64,000 bases of DNA, taken from positions 291,519 to 355,518 of the forward strand of contig CBDDGJ010000004.1 in the NCBI GenBank assembly GCA_965227805.1, read 5' to 3'. The position numbers and the translations under genes are program-made. Source of the DNA: CBDDGJ01 sp965227805. Its GTDB lineage: Bacteria > Pseudomonadota > Alphaproteobacteria > RS24. This document shows, piece by piece, positions 37,912 to 48,273 of the stretch. Every line of letters starts with the position of its first letter. Positions within the stretch are counted from its first letter, which is position 1. The notes below the pieces were generated by a model, which saw only the letters and a list, made by a program, of their open reading frames with translations, did no database searches and was not told the DNA's origin.

Positions 37912-39303
37912 ATGGGTAATACACGAATAGAAACCGATAGTTTCGGGCCACTTGAAGTTGCAGCGGATAAATATTGGGGCGCACAAACCCAGCGTTCATT
38001 GAGTAATTTCAAGATTGGCGGCGAAACCATGCCCGCCTCCCTCATTCGGGCATTGGGTATTATCAAAATGGCGGCGGCAAAAGCCAATATGGCATTAGAT
38101 AATCTGGATGAAACAACAGGAAAAGCCATTATAACAGCCGCTTTGGAAGTTGCTGAAGGGCAGCTGGATGCTCATTTCCCGCTTGTTGTATGGCAAACGG
38201 GTTCGGGAACCCAAAGCAATATGAATGCAAATGAGGTTATTTCCAATCGCGCAATAGAATTATGTGGCGGTGAAATGGGCAGCAAAACTCCCATTCACCC
38301 CAATGATCATTGTAATCGTAGCCAGTCATCTAATGATACTTTCCCAACTGCCATGCATATTGCTGCTGCCGAGCAGATTACGCATCAGCTTATTCCCGCT
38401 TTGGATTATGTATATGATGCGATTGATGCTAAGGTTAAAGCGTGGGGAGATATTGTTAAAATTGGGCGCACACATTTACAAGATGCCACGCCCCTTACAT
38501 TGGGGCAGGAATTTTCGGGCTATGCAACGCAAATTCGCTATGGCAGTGAGCGCGTTAAAACCTCCCTGCCCCGCCTTTTGGCTTTGGCACAGGGCGGAAC
38601 AGCCGTCGGCACAGGGTTAAATGCAAAACCCGGTTTTGCCGAACAGTTTGCGCGTGAAGTTGCCACCTATACAGGATTGGATTTTATAACAGCAGAAAAT
38701 AAATTTGAGGCCCTAGCAGCGCATGATGCCTATGTTGAAATGTCGGGCATGTTAAACACGCTTGCATGCGGGCTATACAAAATCGCGAATGATATAAGAT
38801 TACTCGGTTCGGGACCGCGTTCGGGATTGGGGGAGTTAAGCCTTCCGGAAAATGAACCAGGCTCATCAATCATGCCCGGTAAAGTAAATCCGACACAATG
38901 CGAGGCCATGACGATGCTATGTGCCCAAGTGATAGGCAATCATACCACTATTTCTTTTGCAGGCGCGCAAGGGCATATGGAACTCAATGTTTTCAAACCC
39001 GTTTTGGCGTATAACCTTTTGCAATCTATAAAATTATTGGCCGAGGGATGCATCAGCTTTACCGATAATTGTATTAAAGGCATTGAACCCAATCGTGAAA
39101 ATATAGATAATTTGATGCAACGTTCATTGATGCTGGTTACAGCATTAGCGCCCAAAATTGGCTATGACAATGCCACCATTGTTGCGAAAACCGCGCATAA
39201 AAACGGCACAACCTTAAAACAGGAAGCGGTAGGATTGGGGTTTGTTACAGATTCTGAATTTGACGAGATTGTGCGCCCGCAAGATATGATTGCGCCTAAG
39301 TAA
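37912..39303 (+). CDS. fumC: Class II fumarate hydratase
   Basis: Iron-independent fumarase of the citric acid cycle. Started at the ATG at 37912 (MGNTRIETDSFG) behind an AGGGA box, giving 463 residues; the frame opens nine codons earlier. Visible: WQTGSGTQSNMNANEV near 96, IHPNDHCNRSQSSNDTFPT near 129, and the superfamily signature GSSIMPGKVNP near 320. Convergent with the AsmA gene, 3 bp apart. Confidence 0.97.
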   Translation: MGNTRIETDSFGPLEVAADKYWGAQTQRSLSNFKIGGETMPASLIRALGIIKMAAAKANMALDNLDETTGKAIITAALEVAEGQLDAHFPLVVWQTGSGTQSNMNANEVISNRAIELCGGEMGSKTPIHPNDHCNRSQSSNDTFPTAMHIAAAEQITHQLIPALDYVYDAIDAKVKAWGDIVKIGRTHLQDATPLTLGQEFSGYATQIRYGSERVKTSLPRLLALAQGGTAVGTGLNAKPGFAEQFAREVATYTGLDFITAENKFEALAAHDAYVEMSGMLNTLACGLYKIANDIRLLGSGPRSGLGELSLPENEPGSSIMPGKVNPTQCEAMTMLCAQVIGNHTTISFAGAQGHMELNVFKPVLAYNLLQSIKLLAEGCISFTDNCIKGIEPNRENIDNLMQRSLMLVTALAPKIGYDNATIVAKTAHKNGTTLKQEAVGLGFVTDSEFDEIVRPQDMIAPK

Positions 39304-39306
39304 TTA

Positions 39307-42300
39307 TTATTGTGGTGATAGGGTGAGCGCCGGCATCTGAATAGCACCTTCAAGGTTTAAGCGCACCCCGTCTTGGCCTATATCATTTCGTGGGGGGAGC
39401 TTTAACGTGGTAGATAAAATATTACGTAAGGCATCGAACTGTAAAGAAAACGGAATTATTGTCTGAGGTGCACTGAGGATTATCTCCCCGTCTTTACTCG
39501 TTGCGATACCGTTTTTTATCGTTATATATGTTGCAAGCGAAGTGATAGGGGTCTTGGCACGGCTCAAAACCTCCATATCTTCTTGCGCTATTGTCTGTGC
39601 CGGTATGGCTGTATTGAAAAATGCGGGATTAACAAAATGCAAATTTCCCTTTGCCATCGTCACATTGAGATTCCCTGTAAGTGAAGCAAACATGTCCTGC
39701 GGTGAATATCCGCGCCCGTCTAGCTTAAATGTCATATTTGCGGCGCCATCGGTTTGGCTTTGTCCGTAAAACCTATCCCAAAACAAAGCCGTTTCAATGC
39801 CCGTTGCGTTGCCTGTTAGCGAAAAGGAGGGTATAAGTTTTCCACCTTCCAATAATATATCAAGCCCTATTTTTCCCCCTAAGCTATCTGCTTCAATTTG
39901 TTTTGCCTCGACAATGCCGTCGACAAGATTCAGTTGGGCTGTAAGCGTATCTATAGGCAATTTCCCGAGCATCATATTATGGGCAGATAGTTCGATTGCT
40001 GCATCGCTTATATCTAAAAGCGGCCAACTCATATTATCGGGTGACCATCTTGTATCAAATTTGGGGAGAAATGGGCTTATTTCTATATTTTTTAACAATA
40101 AATTTGCTGTGAGTAAGGGGCGTATATTTTCATAAGCAATGATGCCTTCCCCGGATATTGTGCCCCCACTTGCAATAATATCCAAGGCAGAAAATGAAAA
40201 ACGCTGCGGCACCCATAAAATTTGCATATGACCGCTAACAGGTATGACTGTATTATCTGACTTTTCATAAGATTCAAATGGCAAAAAGGTGTAGGCATTT
40301 TTGCCAGAAAATTCGAGACTACCCTCAAAGCGGCGCCCCGATTGGGCAGGGCTTAAACGTCCTGTAAGCTGGAAATAATCATGACCTATGTGTATATTGC
40401 TTTTTAACTTTGTGATGTCGTTTCCTTGCGTCTCTAAGACAAGCTGCGCGCGCGTCTTGCTTTGTTCTTGGGCATATGCGGTATGCTCCATGCCCACTAT
40501 GTGAACAAAATTGCGCGTTTCGCCTGATAATAAAATATCTCCCCTTACGCCTGCCGTTTCATGTGTGAACATGCGCGATTGCGATGTGAGATCAAACCTT
40601 AGTGCCGTATTATTGATCTCGCCTTTTCCGGATAAGCGGCTATGTGGAAAGGCCGCATCATCCGGTGCTGATAAATGCCAGTGCGCGTCTATCGTGCCGG
40701 CATAATTCATGTTGAGCGGAAAAGGTGCGAATAATGCCGCAATAGGTGTAAAAAATTGCGTATCCTGTTTTGATCTTATCGCTATGGTGATGTCACCTGC
40801 TTTCCATTCATCATATTTCTTTATTTTTCCTGAAAGTTCCAAGCCAGCAGAATCGTAATCTGTAAACGCAATTTTCTCCAAAACTAACGCCTCCTGATTA
40901 TGCTCAATGGCTATGATTCCTGCACCGAAACGCACAGCACCAACGTTAAAATCCGCGCTATTCACATTAAGTTTGAAGTATGAAAATACAAAGTCATCCG
41001 CGCGGCTATAATCGATCCAATATTCCACCGGCAAAGAAAACAAGTCGGTGCGCCCGCGTTGCAAGCTATCTACAGACGATAATAATCCCCATTCCGCAAG
41101 ATCAATATAATCCGCTTCTACATCCAAAAAACCGACCAAACCAGTATCGGTTTTTTCTATACCAAAATCCATGACATAAGGAATCTCGTCCACCTCGCCC
41201 AAAAAATCGGTGAAGCTAATTTTTTGCGGGGATATAGAAATATCACTCAGGAAATTTAAGCGTGAGAAATTTATTGATGGTGGAAATGCAGCTTCACGTT
41301 TTAGTAACCCTGTTTTTTGGGCACTCCACTGCACAAAATCTGTGGCTTGGCGACTTGCTAGATTTATTGTTCCGTTAAATTCCGAATCAATACCGTCTAT
41401 ACGCATATCCCCTTCACCAAGCAGGCGCGTTTCAAATGGCAAATCGGCACTCAAATGATTAAATTTTATTTTATCTGCATCTAACTCACCTCGTAGGGAA
41501 AGATCACGTATTGTTTTATCTCCCGCCACGACACGATCAATCGCTACATCAATAAGGGCTTGCGGTGCATGAAAGATATCTTCAAAAACATGCCCTTGCC
41601 ATAAGGTTTTTTCATCTTCTGTCGCTATATGCGGCACCATACACTGGAGATCAAATCTATCCCCGTTAAGCTGAATACGAACGGGACTATCCTGCTTATC
41701 GCTAAATAAATATTCTGCCCATGGTAAAGACGTTGCGAGCGATAGGTTCTGATCACAAATATTGAGCTGTAAATTTGTGCCTGTAATATAATTTTTTGTG
41801 ATAAAAATCAGGCCATCAAAAGATAAATCACCTTTTATCGGCTCTATGCCAAAATCTGCGAAAAGGGCTTTCCCCCCATGCGGATTGTAATAATTCACTT
41901 CGCCACTTATATCACCCCGCTCATAATATATACCGGAAAACAGCAATGCCTGCCCGCGCTTATCTTTTAATGCGAAAGTGATCGGCACAGATATGTGCCC
42001 TATATCTTCAAAACGCGCCGATGCTGAAAATTCATGCGCTTTATAGGTGGCATCCAAATTTAACGTATAATCTTGAGCGGCATTTCCGTTTAGGCTGCCA
42101 TGCATATGTGTAAGGATAAATTCGTTTTCTATGCCCGTAATATATATAATGCTATCCTTCCAGCTTATGGAATAAGGGCGTGCATCCGCTGTGTGTGAAA
42201 ATAGTTTTCCGTTTGCTTGCGTCAGCTGGTTTATATCTAGCGTAACATGTGCTTTATCCAAATTTATATGTTTGTCGCTTAATTTGCCCTGCAAAAGGGC

Positions 42301-42570
42301 GAAAAAGTCTAGCTGAATATCAATTTTTTCTGCTGAAATATAAGGGATGTCAGGCGATGATATGCCGACATCCGATAATGAAATCATAAGTTTCGGAACA
42401 AGTTGAAACTCAATAGGGCCGACTATCTCGATCTCCATCTTAAAGCGTTCATTGATAAGATGCATTATATCTGCCCGATAGCTGCGCATATCAATAAAAA
42501 TGGGCGCAAGCAAAAGGGAAAGTAAAATACTGCCCAAAAATAGCAGAAAGAATGTAACAGGATAGCGCAT
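39307..42570 (-). CDS. AsmA-like family envelope protein
   Basis: 1087-residue protein with one N-terminal membrane anchor (about 5-25) and a very long beta-rich periplasmic body. The N-terminal AsmA stretch is visible (SYRADIMHLINERF, followed by GPIEFQLVPKLMISLSDVGI) and the C-terminal AsmA-like part (GAANMTFKLDGRGYSPQDMF, then LTGNLNVTMAKGNL). Large AsmA proteins are linked to lipid transport between envelope membranes. Its substrate here is unknown. It diverges from uvrD. Confidence 0.85.
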   Translation of the reverse strand: MRYPVTFFLLFLGSILLSLLLAPIFIDMRSYRADIMHLINERFKMEIEIVGPIEFQLVPKLMISLSDVGISSPDIPYISAEKIDIQLDFFALLQGKLSDKHINLDKAHVTLDINQLTQANGKLFSHTADARPYSISWKDSIIYITGIENEFILTHMHGSLNGNAAQDYTLNLDATYKAHEFSASARFEDIGHISVPITFALKDKRGQALLFSGIYYERGDISGEVNYYNPHGGKALFADFGIEPIKGDLSFDGLIFITKNYITGTNLQLNICDQNLSLATSLPWAEYLFSDKQDSPVRIQLNGDRFDLQCMVPHIATEDEKTLWQGHVFEDIFHAPQALIDVAIDRVVAGDKTIRDLSLRGELDADKIKFNHLSADLPFETRLLGEGDMRIDGIDSEFNGTINLASRQATDFVQWSAQKTGLLKREAAFPPSINFSRLNFLSDISISPQKISFTDFLGEVDEIPYVMDFGIEKTDTGLVGFLDVEADYIDLAEWGLLSSVDSLQRGRTDLFSLPVEYWIDYSRADDFVFSYFKLNVNSADFNVGAVRFGAGIIAIEHNQEALVLEKIAFTDYDSAGLELSGKIKKYDEWKAGDITIAIRSKQDTQFFTPIAALFAPFPLNMNYAGTIDAHWHLSAPDDAAFPHSRLSGKGEINNTALRFDLTSQSRMFTHETAGVRGDILLSGETRNFVHIVGMEHTAYAQEQSKTRAQLVLETQGNDITKLKSNIHIGHDYFQLTGRLSPAQSGRRFEGSLEFSGKNAYTFLPFESYEKSDNTVIPVSGHMQILWVPQRFSFSALDIIASGGTISGEGIIAYENIRPLLTANLLLKNIEISPFLPKFDTRWSPDNMSWPLLDISDAAIELSAHNMMLGKLPIDTLTAQLNLVDGIVEAKQIEADSLGGKIGLDILLEGGKLIPSFSLTGNATGIETALFWDRFYGQSQTDGAANMTFKLDGRGYSPQDMFASLTGNLNVTMAKGNLHFVNPAFFNTAIPAQTIAQEDMEVLSRAKTPITSLATYITIKNGIATSKDGEIILSAPQTIIPFSLQFDALRNILSTTLKLPPRNDIGQDGVRLNLEGAIQMPALTLSPQ

Positions 42571-42660
42571 TTATTTTAATTCACTATAATCTAGTGTGCT
42601 CGACAATGTTTTACTTCATTACTATAGCGCGCGATAGAATCAAAGGATATAAAGAATATT

Positions 42661-44976
42661 ATGTCCGATTTATTTGATTTTTCCGATGATGATATGTCCG
42701 CTATCCCCTTATCGCGTCAGGCGGCACCGAGACCAGCGCTTTCGTCGGAAATAACATCAATGCTTGATGCCCTTAATGAAGAGCAACATGCTGCTGTTAC
42801 CGCCCCTGATGGTCCGCTTTTACTTTTGGCAGGGGCAGGAACCGGCAAAACCCGTGCACTCACAACGCGCATTGCCTATAAGCTCATAACCGGACAAGCC
42901 CAAGCGGGGCAAATCCTTGCCGTTACCTTTACCAATAAGGCTGCACGCGAGATGAAAGAGCGTATTTCAACATTGGTCGGCCAACATATTGAAAATGCAG
43001 CATGGCTTGGCACGTTCCATTCGCTTTCCACGCGTATTTTACGCCGCCATGCTGAACTGGTTGATTTACGACCAGACTTTACCATTCTTGATACAGATGA
43101 TCAAATTCGTTTGCTTAAGCAAATCATACGCAGCCATAATATTGATGAAAAAAGATGGCCAGCACGACAAATGGCCAATCTCATTGACAAGTGGAAAAAT
43201 CGTGGCTGGGCGCCAGACCGCGTGCCCGATACACAAGCAGCTTTATTTGCACATAATGCCGGCAAGGATATTTATACCAGCTATCAAGCACAATTAAAAA
43301 TTCTAAATGCAGCAGATTTTGGCGATCTATTGCTTGAATCCTTAAGACTTTTCCAGGAAAATGAAGATATATTGCAATATTATCAAAACCGCTTTCAACA
43401 TATATTGGTCGATGAGTATCAAGATACGAATAATGTGCAATATTTATGGTTAAGATTGCTTGCACAGGCGCATAATAATATTTGCTGTGTTGGGGATGAC
43501 GATCAATCAATTTACGGGTGGCGCGGTGCCGAGGTAAAAAATATTTTGCAGTTTGAGAAAGATTTTCCCGGCGCACAGATTATCCGTCTGGAATGTAATT
43601 ATCGCTCGACACCGCATATTTTGGGCGCTGCTTCGGGGCTTATTGCGGCCAATAAATCACGTTTGGGAAAGACATTATGGACCAATCGCAATGATGCGTG
43701 TGAAAAAGTTCGCTTGCGTGGCATATGGGATAGTCAGGAAGAAGCGCGCCTCATTGCCGAGGCGTGTGAAGATTTTCAGCGTAAAGGTGAGACGCTCAAT
43801 GAAATCGCCATTTTGGTGCGGGCAAGTTTTCAAATGCGCGAGTTTGAAGATAAGTTTATCGAAATGGCCATTCCGTATCGTGTCATTGGTGGCCCGCGCT
43901 TTTATGAGCGCGCTGAAATCCGCGATGCAAATGCTTATTTTCGTCTTATTGCACAAGCAGATGATAATTTAGCCTTTGAACGCATTATAAATAAACCACG
44001 GCGGGGCTTGGGTAAAGTTGCGCTGCAAACACTCCATAAAGTCGCGCGCGACCAGCATATCTCTCTCTATCGTGCCGCACAACAGCTTACACAAAGCGAT
44101 ATGCTAAAACCAGCTGCACGCCGCGCCCTTACAAGTTTTGTTGCGATGGTTGAACGCTGGCGAAATGTGGCGCAGGAGCTTCCGTTAATGCCATTTGCTG
44201 AATGTGTATTGGATGAAAGTGGATATACGGCCATGTGGCAAGCCGAAAAAACAGCCGATGCGCCGGGCAAACTGGAAAATCTAAAAGAGCTTGTGCGCAC
44301 AATGGATGATTATGACAATTTAACAGCTTATTTGGAACATATAGCTTTGGTTATGGATGCAGAGCATGAGCGTGCAGAAAACAAGATTTCTTTAATGACC
44401 TTACACGCTTCCAAGGGGTTAGAGTTTAATATTGTTTTTTTACCAGGGTGGGAAGAAGGTTTATTTCCGCATCAACGAAGCCTTGATGAAGGACAAGGCG
44501 GGCTTGAGGAAGAGCGTAGGCTTGCCTATGTTGGCATAACGCGTGCAAAAAACTTTGCCTCTATTTCTTTTGTTGGCAATAGAAAAACGCATGGACAATG
44601 GACAGCATCTGTGCCCTCGCGGTTTATTGATGAATTGCCCCAGGAGCATATTGAAGTTGACATGCACCATACACAACAAACCCACACGCCACAAAGCCGC
44701 TTTGCCCATGATTATAAGACCACCCAGTTTACTGACCAAAATAGGCGCGCCTATAAAACACCGAAGACTATTGATGCGAAAGTCAGTCATCACACACCGC
44801 ATGACACATCTTCCGTAGCATCGGCTTTTCACCAGAAAGAGCGTATTTTTCATCAAAAATTTGGTTATGGGCATATCATGGCGATTGACGGCAAAAAACT
44901 TACCGTGCAATTTGAAAAAGCTGGTGTGAAAAAAATTATAGATGAGTTTGCTGAGAAGCTAGCAAAACATGTATAA
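42661..44976 (+). CDS. uvrD: UvrD/PcrA-type DNA helicase
   Basis: 771-residue superfamily 1A 3'-5' helicase for excision and mismatch repair. Motifs in order: LNEEQHAAV Q-motif, Walker A LAGAGTGKTRAL near 57, DEYQDTN near 250, GDDDQSIYGWRGA near 276, LMTLHASKGLEF near 580, and YVGITRAK near 622. A low-complexity His/Thr-rich linker precedes a small C-terminal domain (RIFHQKFGYGHIMAIDGKKL) typical of UvrD/PcrA. Overlaps prmA by 8 bp. Confidence 0.95.
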   Translation: MSDLFDFSDDDMSAIPLSRQAAPRPALSSEITSMLDALNEEQHAAVTAPDGPLLLLAGAGTGKTRALTTRIAYKLITGQAQAGQILAVTFTNKAAREMKERISTLVGQHIENAAWLGTFHSLSTRILRRHAELVDLRPDFTILDTDDQIRLLKQIIRSHNIDEKRWPARQMANLIDKWKNRGWAPDRVPDTQAALFAHNAGKDIYTSYQAQLKILNAADFGDLLLESLRLFQENEDILQYYQNRFQHILVDEYQDTNNVQYLWLRLLAQAHNNICCVGDDDQSIYGWRGAEVKNILQFEKDFPGAQIIRLECNYRSTPHILGAASGLIAANKSRLGKTLWTNRNDACEKVRLRGIWDSQEEARLIAEACEDFQRKGETLNEIAILVRASFQMREFEDKFIEMAIPYRVIGGPRFYERAEIRDANAYFRLIAQADDNLAFERIINKPRRGLGKVALQTLHKVARDQHISLYRAAQQLTQSDMLKPAARRALTSFVAMVERWRNVAQELPLMPFAECVLDESGYTAMWQAEKTADAPGKLENLKELVRTMDDYDNLTAYLEHIALVMDAEHERAENKISLMTLHASKGLEFNIVFLPGWEEGLFPHQRSLDEGQGGLEEERRLAYVGITRAKNFASISFVGNRKTHGQWTASVPSRFIDELPQEHIEVDMHHTQQTHTPQSRFAHDYKTTQFTDQNRRAYKTPKTIDAKVSHHTPHDTSSVASAFHQKERIFHQKFGYGHIMAIDGKKLTVQFEKAGVKKIIDEFAEKLAKHV

Positions 44977-45814
44977 ATTATGCATATATACGCGATATGC
45001 TGCGCAGACTGAAACCATCGTGCAAAAAGCGGGAGCTTTGGCATGCTATATAAGTGCAGATGATCCGTTAGACCAAAAAGAAGCGGCTTATGGCGCTGTA
45101 GTCGAGGCTTATTTTCCGGATGATTATGAATTAGATATAAGCACCCTACCCGCTTATCGTGAATTTTATCGCGCGGACATACCCGATATTGACTGGGTGG
45201 CCGAAAGCCAAAAACACCTGCCTGCCTTATCTATTCCGCCTTTCTATATATATGGCACCCATGCCCGCCCGGTCATGCGGCAGGCACGCTATCATATTCA
45301 TATGGACGCCGCCAATGCGTTCGGCACAGGGTATCATGCCACAACACAAGGGTGTTTGACACTATTTGCACAGCATATAAAACGATATAACCCTAAACAT
45401 ATCGCCGATATTGGCACGGGGTCTGGCCTATTAGCGATTGCGGCGGCTCAGGCATGTAAGAGCACAGTTTTTGCAGGTGATATTGATAAAGCATCTCTCG
45501 AGGTTGCACAGAAAACTATAAGAAAAAATCATGTTCATCCCTTTATTTATCTTGCACATGCAGATGGATTTCGACATAAATTATTCCAGAAAAATGCGCC
45601 GTTCGACTTAATATTCGCCAATATATTAGCCCGCCCCCTTATAAATCATGCACCACATATAGCGCGCTTATGTGCAAAAGATGGCGCGCTTATATTATCC
45701 GGCGTGCTTACCACACAACAAAATATGCTTATCGCCACATATCACCGTTTTGGGTTTAGAGCTATGAAAAAACACACACAAGGTGATTGGACAAGCCTTT
45801 ATCTTATGCGCTAA
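44969..45814 (+). CDS. prmA: Ribosomal protein L11 methyltransferase
   Basis: 281-residue SAM enzyme that methylates ribosomal protein L11. FGTGYHATTQGCL near 119 and the SAM loop IADIGTGSGLLAIAAA near 145 are the PrmA signatures, with FANILARPLI near 210 the conserved NPF-like catalytic region. Start overlaps uvrD. Confidence 0.92.
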   Translation: MYKLCIYTRYAAQTETIVQKAGALACYISADDPLDQKEAAYGAVVEAYFPDDYELDISTLPAYREFYRADIPDIDWVAESQKHLPALSIPPFYIYGTHARPVMRQARYHIHMDAANAFGTGYHATTQGCLTLFAQHIKRYNPKHIADIGTGSGLLAIAAAQACKSTVFAGDIDKASLEVAQKTIRKNHVHPFIYLAHADGFRHKLFQKNAPFDLIFANILARPLINHAPHIARLCAKDGALILSGVLTTQQNMLIATYHRFGFRAMKKHTQGDWTSLYLMR

Positions 45815-45824
45815 ATTATATCCT

Positions 45825-47597
45825 ATGCATAGACGTCACCCCATTGATAGATTACGCGCTTATTTACACGACAAGCAGTTAGACGGCTTTGTTTTACCAC
45901 GCGCAGATGAGTTTCAAGGTGAATATGTGCCCGCTGCACATGAACGACTTTTGTGGCTAACCGGCTTTAGCGGCTCGGCAGGCTTTGTGATCGTCATGCA
46001 TGATGCGGCTGCTCTTTTTGTTGACGGGCGTTATATTTTGCAGGCACCGCAAGAGGTGGATACCGATATCATAGAGATTATTCCGATCGAGCATAGCTCA
46101 CCTATAAAATGGCTTGGCGCACAATGCAAAAAGGGACAAAAAATCGGGATTGATCCGCGTCTGCATAGCCTTGACCACTTTCGTCAATTTATGGCCGTTA
46201 CTGAAAAAGCACAGGCACAGCTTATTACACTGACACAAAACCCTATTGATATATTATGGCATAACCGCCCGCCTCTGCCAGCATCATCTGTAGACATTCA
46301 TGACATAAAATATGCTGGAAAAACGAGCGCGGAAAAGCGCTCTGATATTGCCCGTAAATTGCGTGCAAGCGGGCAAGATAAAATGCTTATCACCCAACCG
46401 GAAAATATTGCCTGGCTCCTTAATATTCGCGGGCAAGATGTGCCGCACACACCGTTTATTTTATGCTTTGGCATATTACATAATGATGCGCGGTTTGATT
46501 TATATATTGAGGAAGACCGCATTGATGCAGTGGTGCGCGCGCATTTAGGTAATGATATATGTATTTATCCCCCCACACAGCTTGCGCAAAACTTACAAAC
46601 AATCACAGGCAAAATAAGGGTGGATGGTGCGCATACACCTGCCTGGTTTCATGAAAATCTTGCTGCGGCAGATATATGTGAGGCGCCAGATTTATGCATA
46701 CACGCAAAAGCGTGTAAAAATTCTACGGAAATTAAAGGGGCCATCCGCGCGCATAAATGGGATGGTGCGGCTTTATGTAATTTTTTATGCTGGTTACACC
46801 AAACAGCACCTTTGGGAAAAATAAGCGAATTGAACGCGATTGAGAAACTATATGCATTTCGTAAAGCAACAGAAAAATTACGCGATATAAGTTTTGATAC
46901 GATTGCGGGCAGTGGACCTAATGGAGCAATCGTGCATTATCGTGCTAATGAAATAAGCAATCGCACCCTTACAGCCGGTGATATATTTTTATGCGATAGT
47001 GGCGGGCAATATAATGAAGGAACAACCGATGTAACGCGCACAATTCTTATTCCCGGTGCGACCCCGCCGGACGATGCTATGTATATGTTTACACGTGTTT
47101 TGCAGGCACATATTGCATTGGCCTGTGCACGTTTTCCCACAGGCACAAATGGTATGCAGCTAGATGCCATTACCCGCGTGCCGCTTTGGCAGGCAGGGGT
47201 GGATTTTTCTCACGGCACGGGGCATGGTGTCGGTAGCTATTTGAGTGTGCATGAAGGCCCGCAACGTATTTCTAAAGGGGGCATGGTGTCGCTCGAACCG
47301 GGTATGATTATTTCAAATGAGCCGGGCTATTATCGCACAGACCATTTCGGCATACGCATTGAAAATTTATATTATGTCACCACAGCTGCATCGATTGAGG
47401 GAGGTGAAATCGATATGCTTGGCCTGGCACCTTTAACCCTCGCGCCGCTTGATAAGCAGCTTATTGATAAAACCATGCTCACACGTGCGGAAATTGACTG
47501 GCTAAATGGCTATCATGCTCTGGTATATGACATGCTTGGCGCGCTTGTTGAACCAGAAACACGCCTGTGGCTTCGCGAACAATGCACACCACTTTAA
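45825..47597 (+). CDS. pepP: Xaa-Pro aminopeptidase (M24B)
   Basis: Aminopeptidase P-type metalloenzyme removing N-terminal residues before proline. The ATG at 45825 (MHRRHPIDRLRAYL) gives 590 residues and starts 10 bp after prmA. Two creatinase N-domains are followed by the pita-bread catalytic domain. Metal ligands are seen in DSGGQYNEGTTDVTRT (two Asp), HGTGHGVGSYL (His), SNEPGYY and GIRIENL (Glu). Length matches the long three-domain form. The last housekeeping gene before the accessory patch. Confidence 0.92.
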   Translation: MHRRHPIDRLRAYLHDKQLDGFVLPRADEFQGEYVPAAHERLLWLTGFSGSAGFVIVMHDAAALFVDGRYILQAPQEVDTDIIEIIPIEHSSPIKWLGAQCKKGQKIGIDPRLHSLDHFRQFMAVTEKAQAQLITLTQNPIDILWHNRPPLPASSVDIHDIKYAGKTSAEKRSDIARKLRASGQDKMLITQPENIAWLLNIRGQDVPHTPFILCFGILHNDARFDLYIEEDRIDAVVRAHLGNDICIYPPTQLAQNLQTITGKIRVDGAHTPAWFHENLAAADICEAPDLCIHAKACKNSTEIKGAIRAHKWDGAALCNFLCWLHQTAPLGKISELNAIEKLYAFRKATEKLRDISFDTIAGSGPNGAIVHYRANEISNRTLTAGDIFLCDSGGQYNEGTTDVTRTILIPGATPPDDAMYMFTRVLQAHIALACARFPTGTNGMQLDAITRVPLWQAGVDFSHGTGHGVGSYLSVHEGPQRISKGGMVSLEPGMIISNEPGYYRTDHFGIRIENLYYVTTAASIEGGEIDMLGLAPLTLAPLDKQLIDKTMLTRAEIDWLNGYHALVYDMLGALVEPETRLWLREQCTPL

Positions 47598-47649
47598 GCG
47601 ATATGTGATACCCACGCCTGGCAAAACGCATATACTTATTTTTTAAGCC

Positions 47650-47680
47650 TAAAAAGAACAAAGCACCCCGTAGGGCGCTT
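47650..47680 (-). terminator. Minus-strand terminator with no minus gene beside it
   Basis: On the minus strand AAGCGCCC, loop TACG, GGGTGCTT (8 bp with one G-T), followed by TGTTCTTTTT. The nearest minus-strand gene that could use it is valS, whose stop is 2.07 kb away across the accessory patch. Confidence 0.65.
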
Positions 47681-47829
47681 CATCAATGATGCGAATAAAC
47701 TCACTTGTTAATCCTAGCTTGTGAAACTATCTATTTCTAAATGCCTATATATAAAAAACGAAATTTTTAGGATTGTCAATAGTTTTAAGCTGGAATAATC
47801 TTAAACAAATTAAAATGGGAGAGATGCTT

Positions 47830-48273
47830 ATGAAATATCGCTTGGGATTGGATGTCGGCACAAATTCTTTGGGCTGGTCGGTTGTTGAACTTAATGAGGA
47901 CGCAGAAACAATAAAGCTGGTTGATGCTGATGCCCACATATTTTCTGACGGGCGTGAACAAAAAACCTCTACAACATTAAAATCTACCCGACGGGAAGCG
48001 CGAAGTGCACGCCGGCGACGTGACCGTTTTAAGCAACGGTAAAATGAGTTAGAAAAAAATTTGGGCGAAGCAAAAAAATATCACCCAGAACTTAATGATG
48101 CGGCAAAAGCGAAGATTCATAAAGCCATATTTTCGCAACGCCCACTAAAACCGCAAGAGTGCGCAATGCGCTTACATAAAAGGTAGAAACGCGCTGTTAT
48201 CCCGCTCTGCCCTCTTTTCAACGCTATCGCATGTATCAAGAGATGAATATGACTGGGTTACCCCACAAGGCTA
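47830..48273 (+). pseudogene. Decayed cas9 5' fragment (type II CRISPR nuclease)
   Basis: The ATG at 47830 opens 70 intact codons: RuvC-I motif GLDVGTNSLGWSVVELN with the catalytic Asp8, then the Arg-rich bridge helix (STRREARSARRRRDRFKQR). A TAA at 48040 breaks it. In the same frame the relic continues with KAKIHKAIFSQRPLKPQE, then a TAG at 48184. After a frame change it continues as PALPSFQRYRMYQEMN, the stretch that follows in full-length Cas9 of this type. It stops at 48274, where an IS remnant begins. The rest of Cas9, cas1/cas2 and repeats are not present here. Confidence 0.88.
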
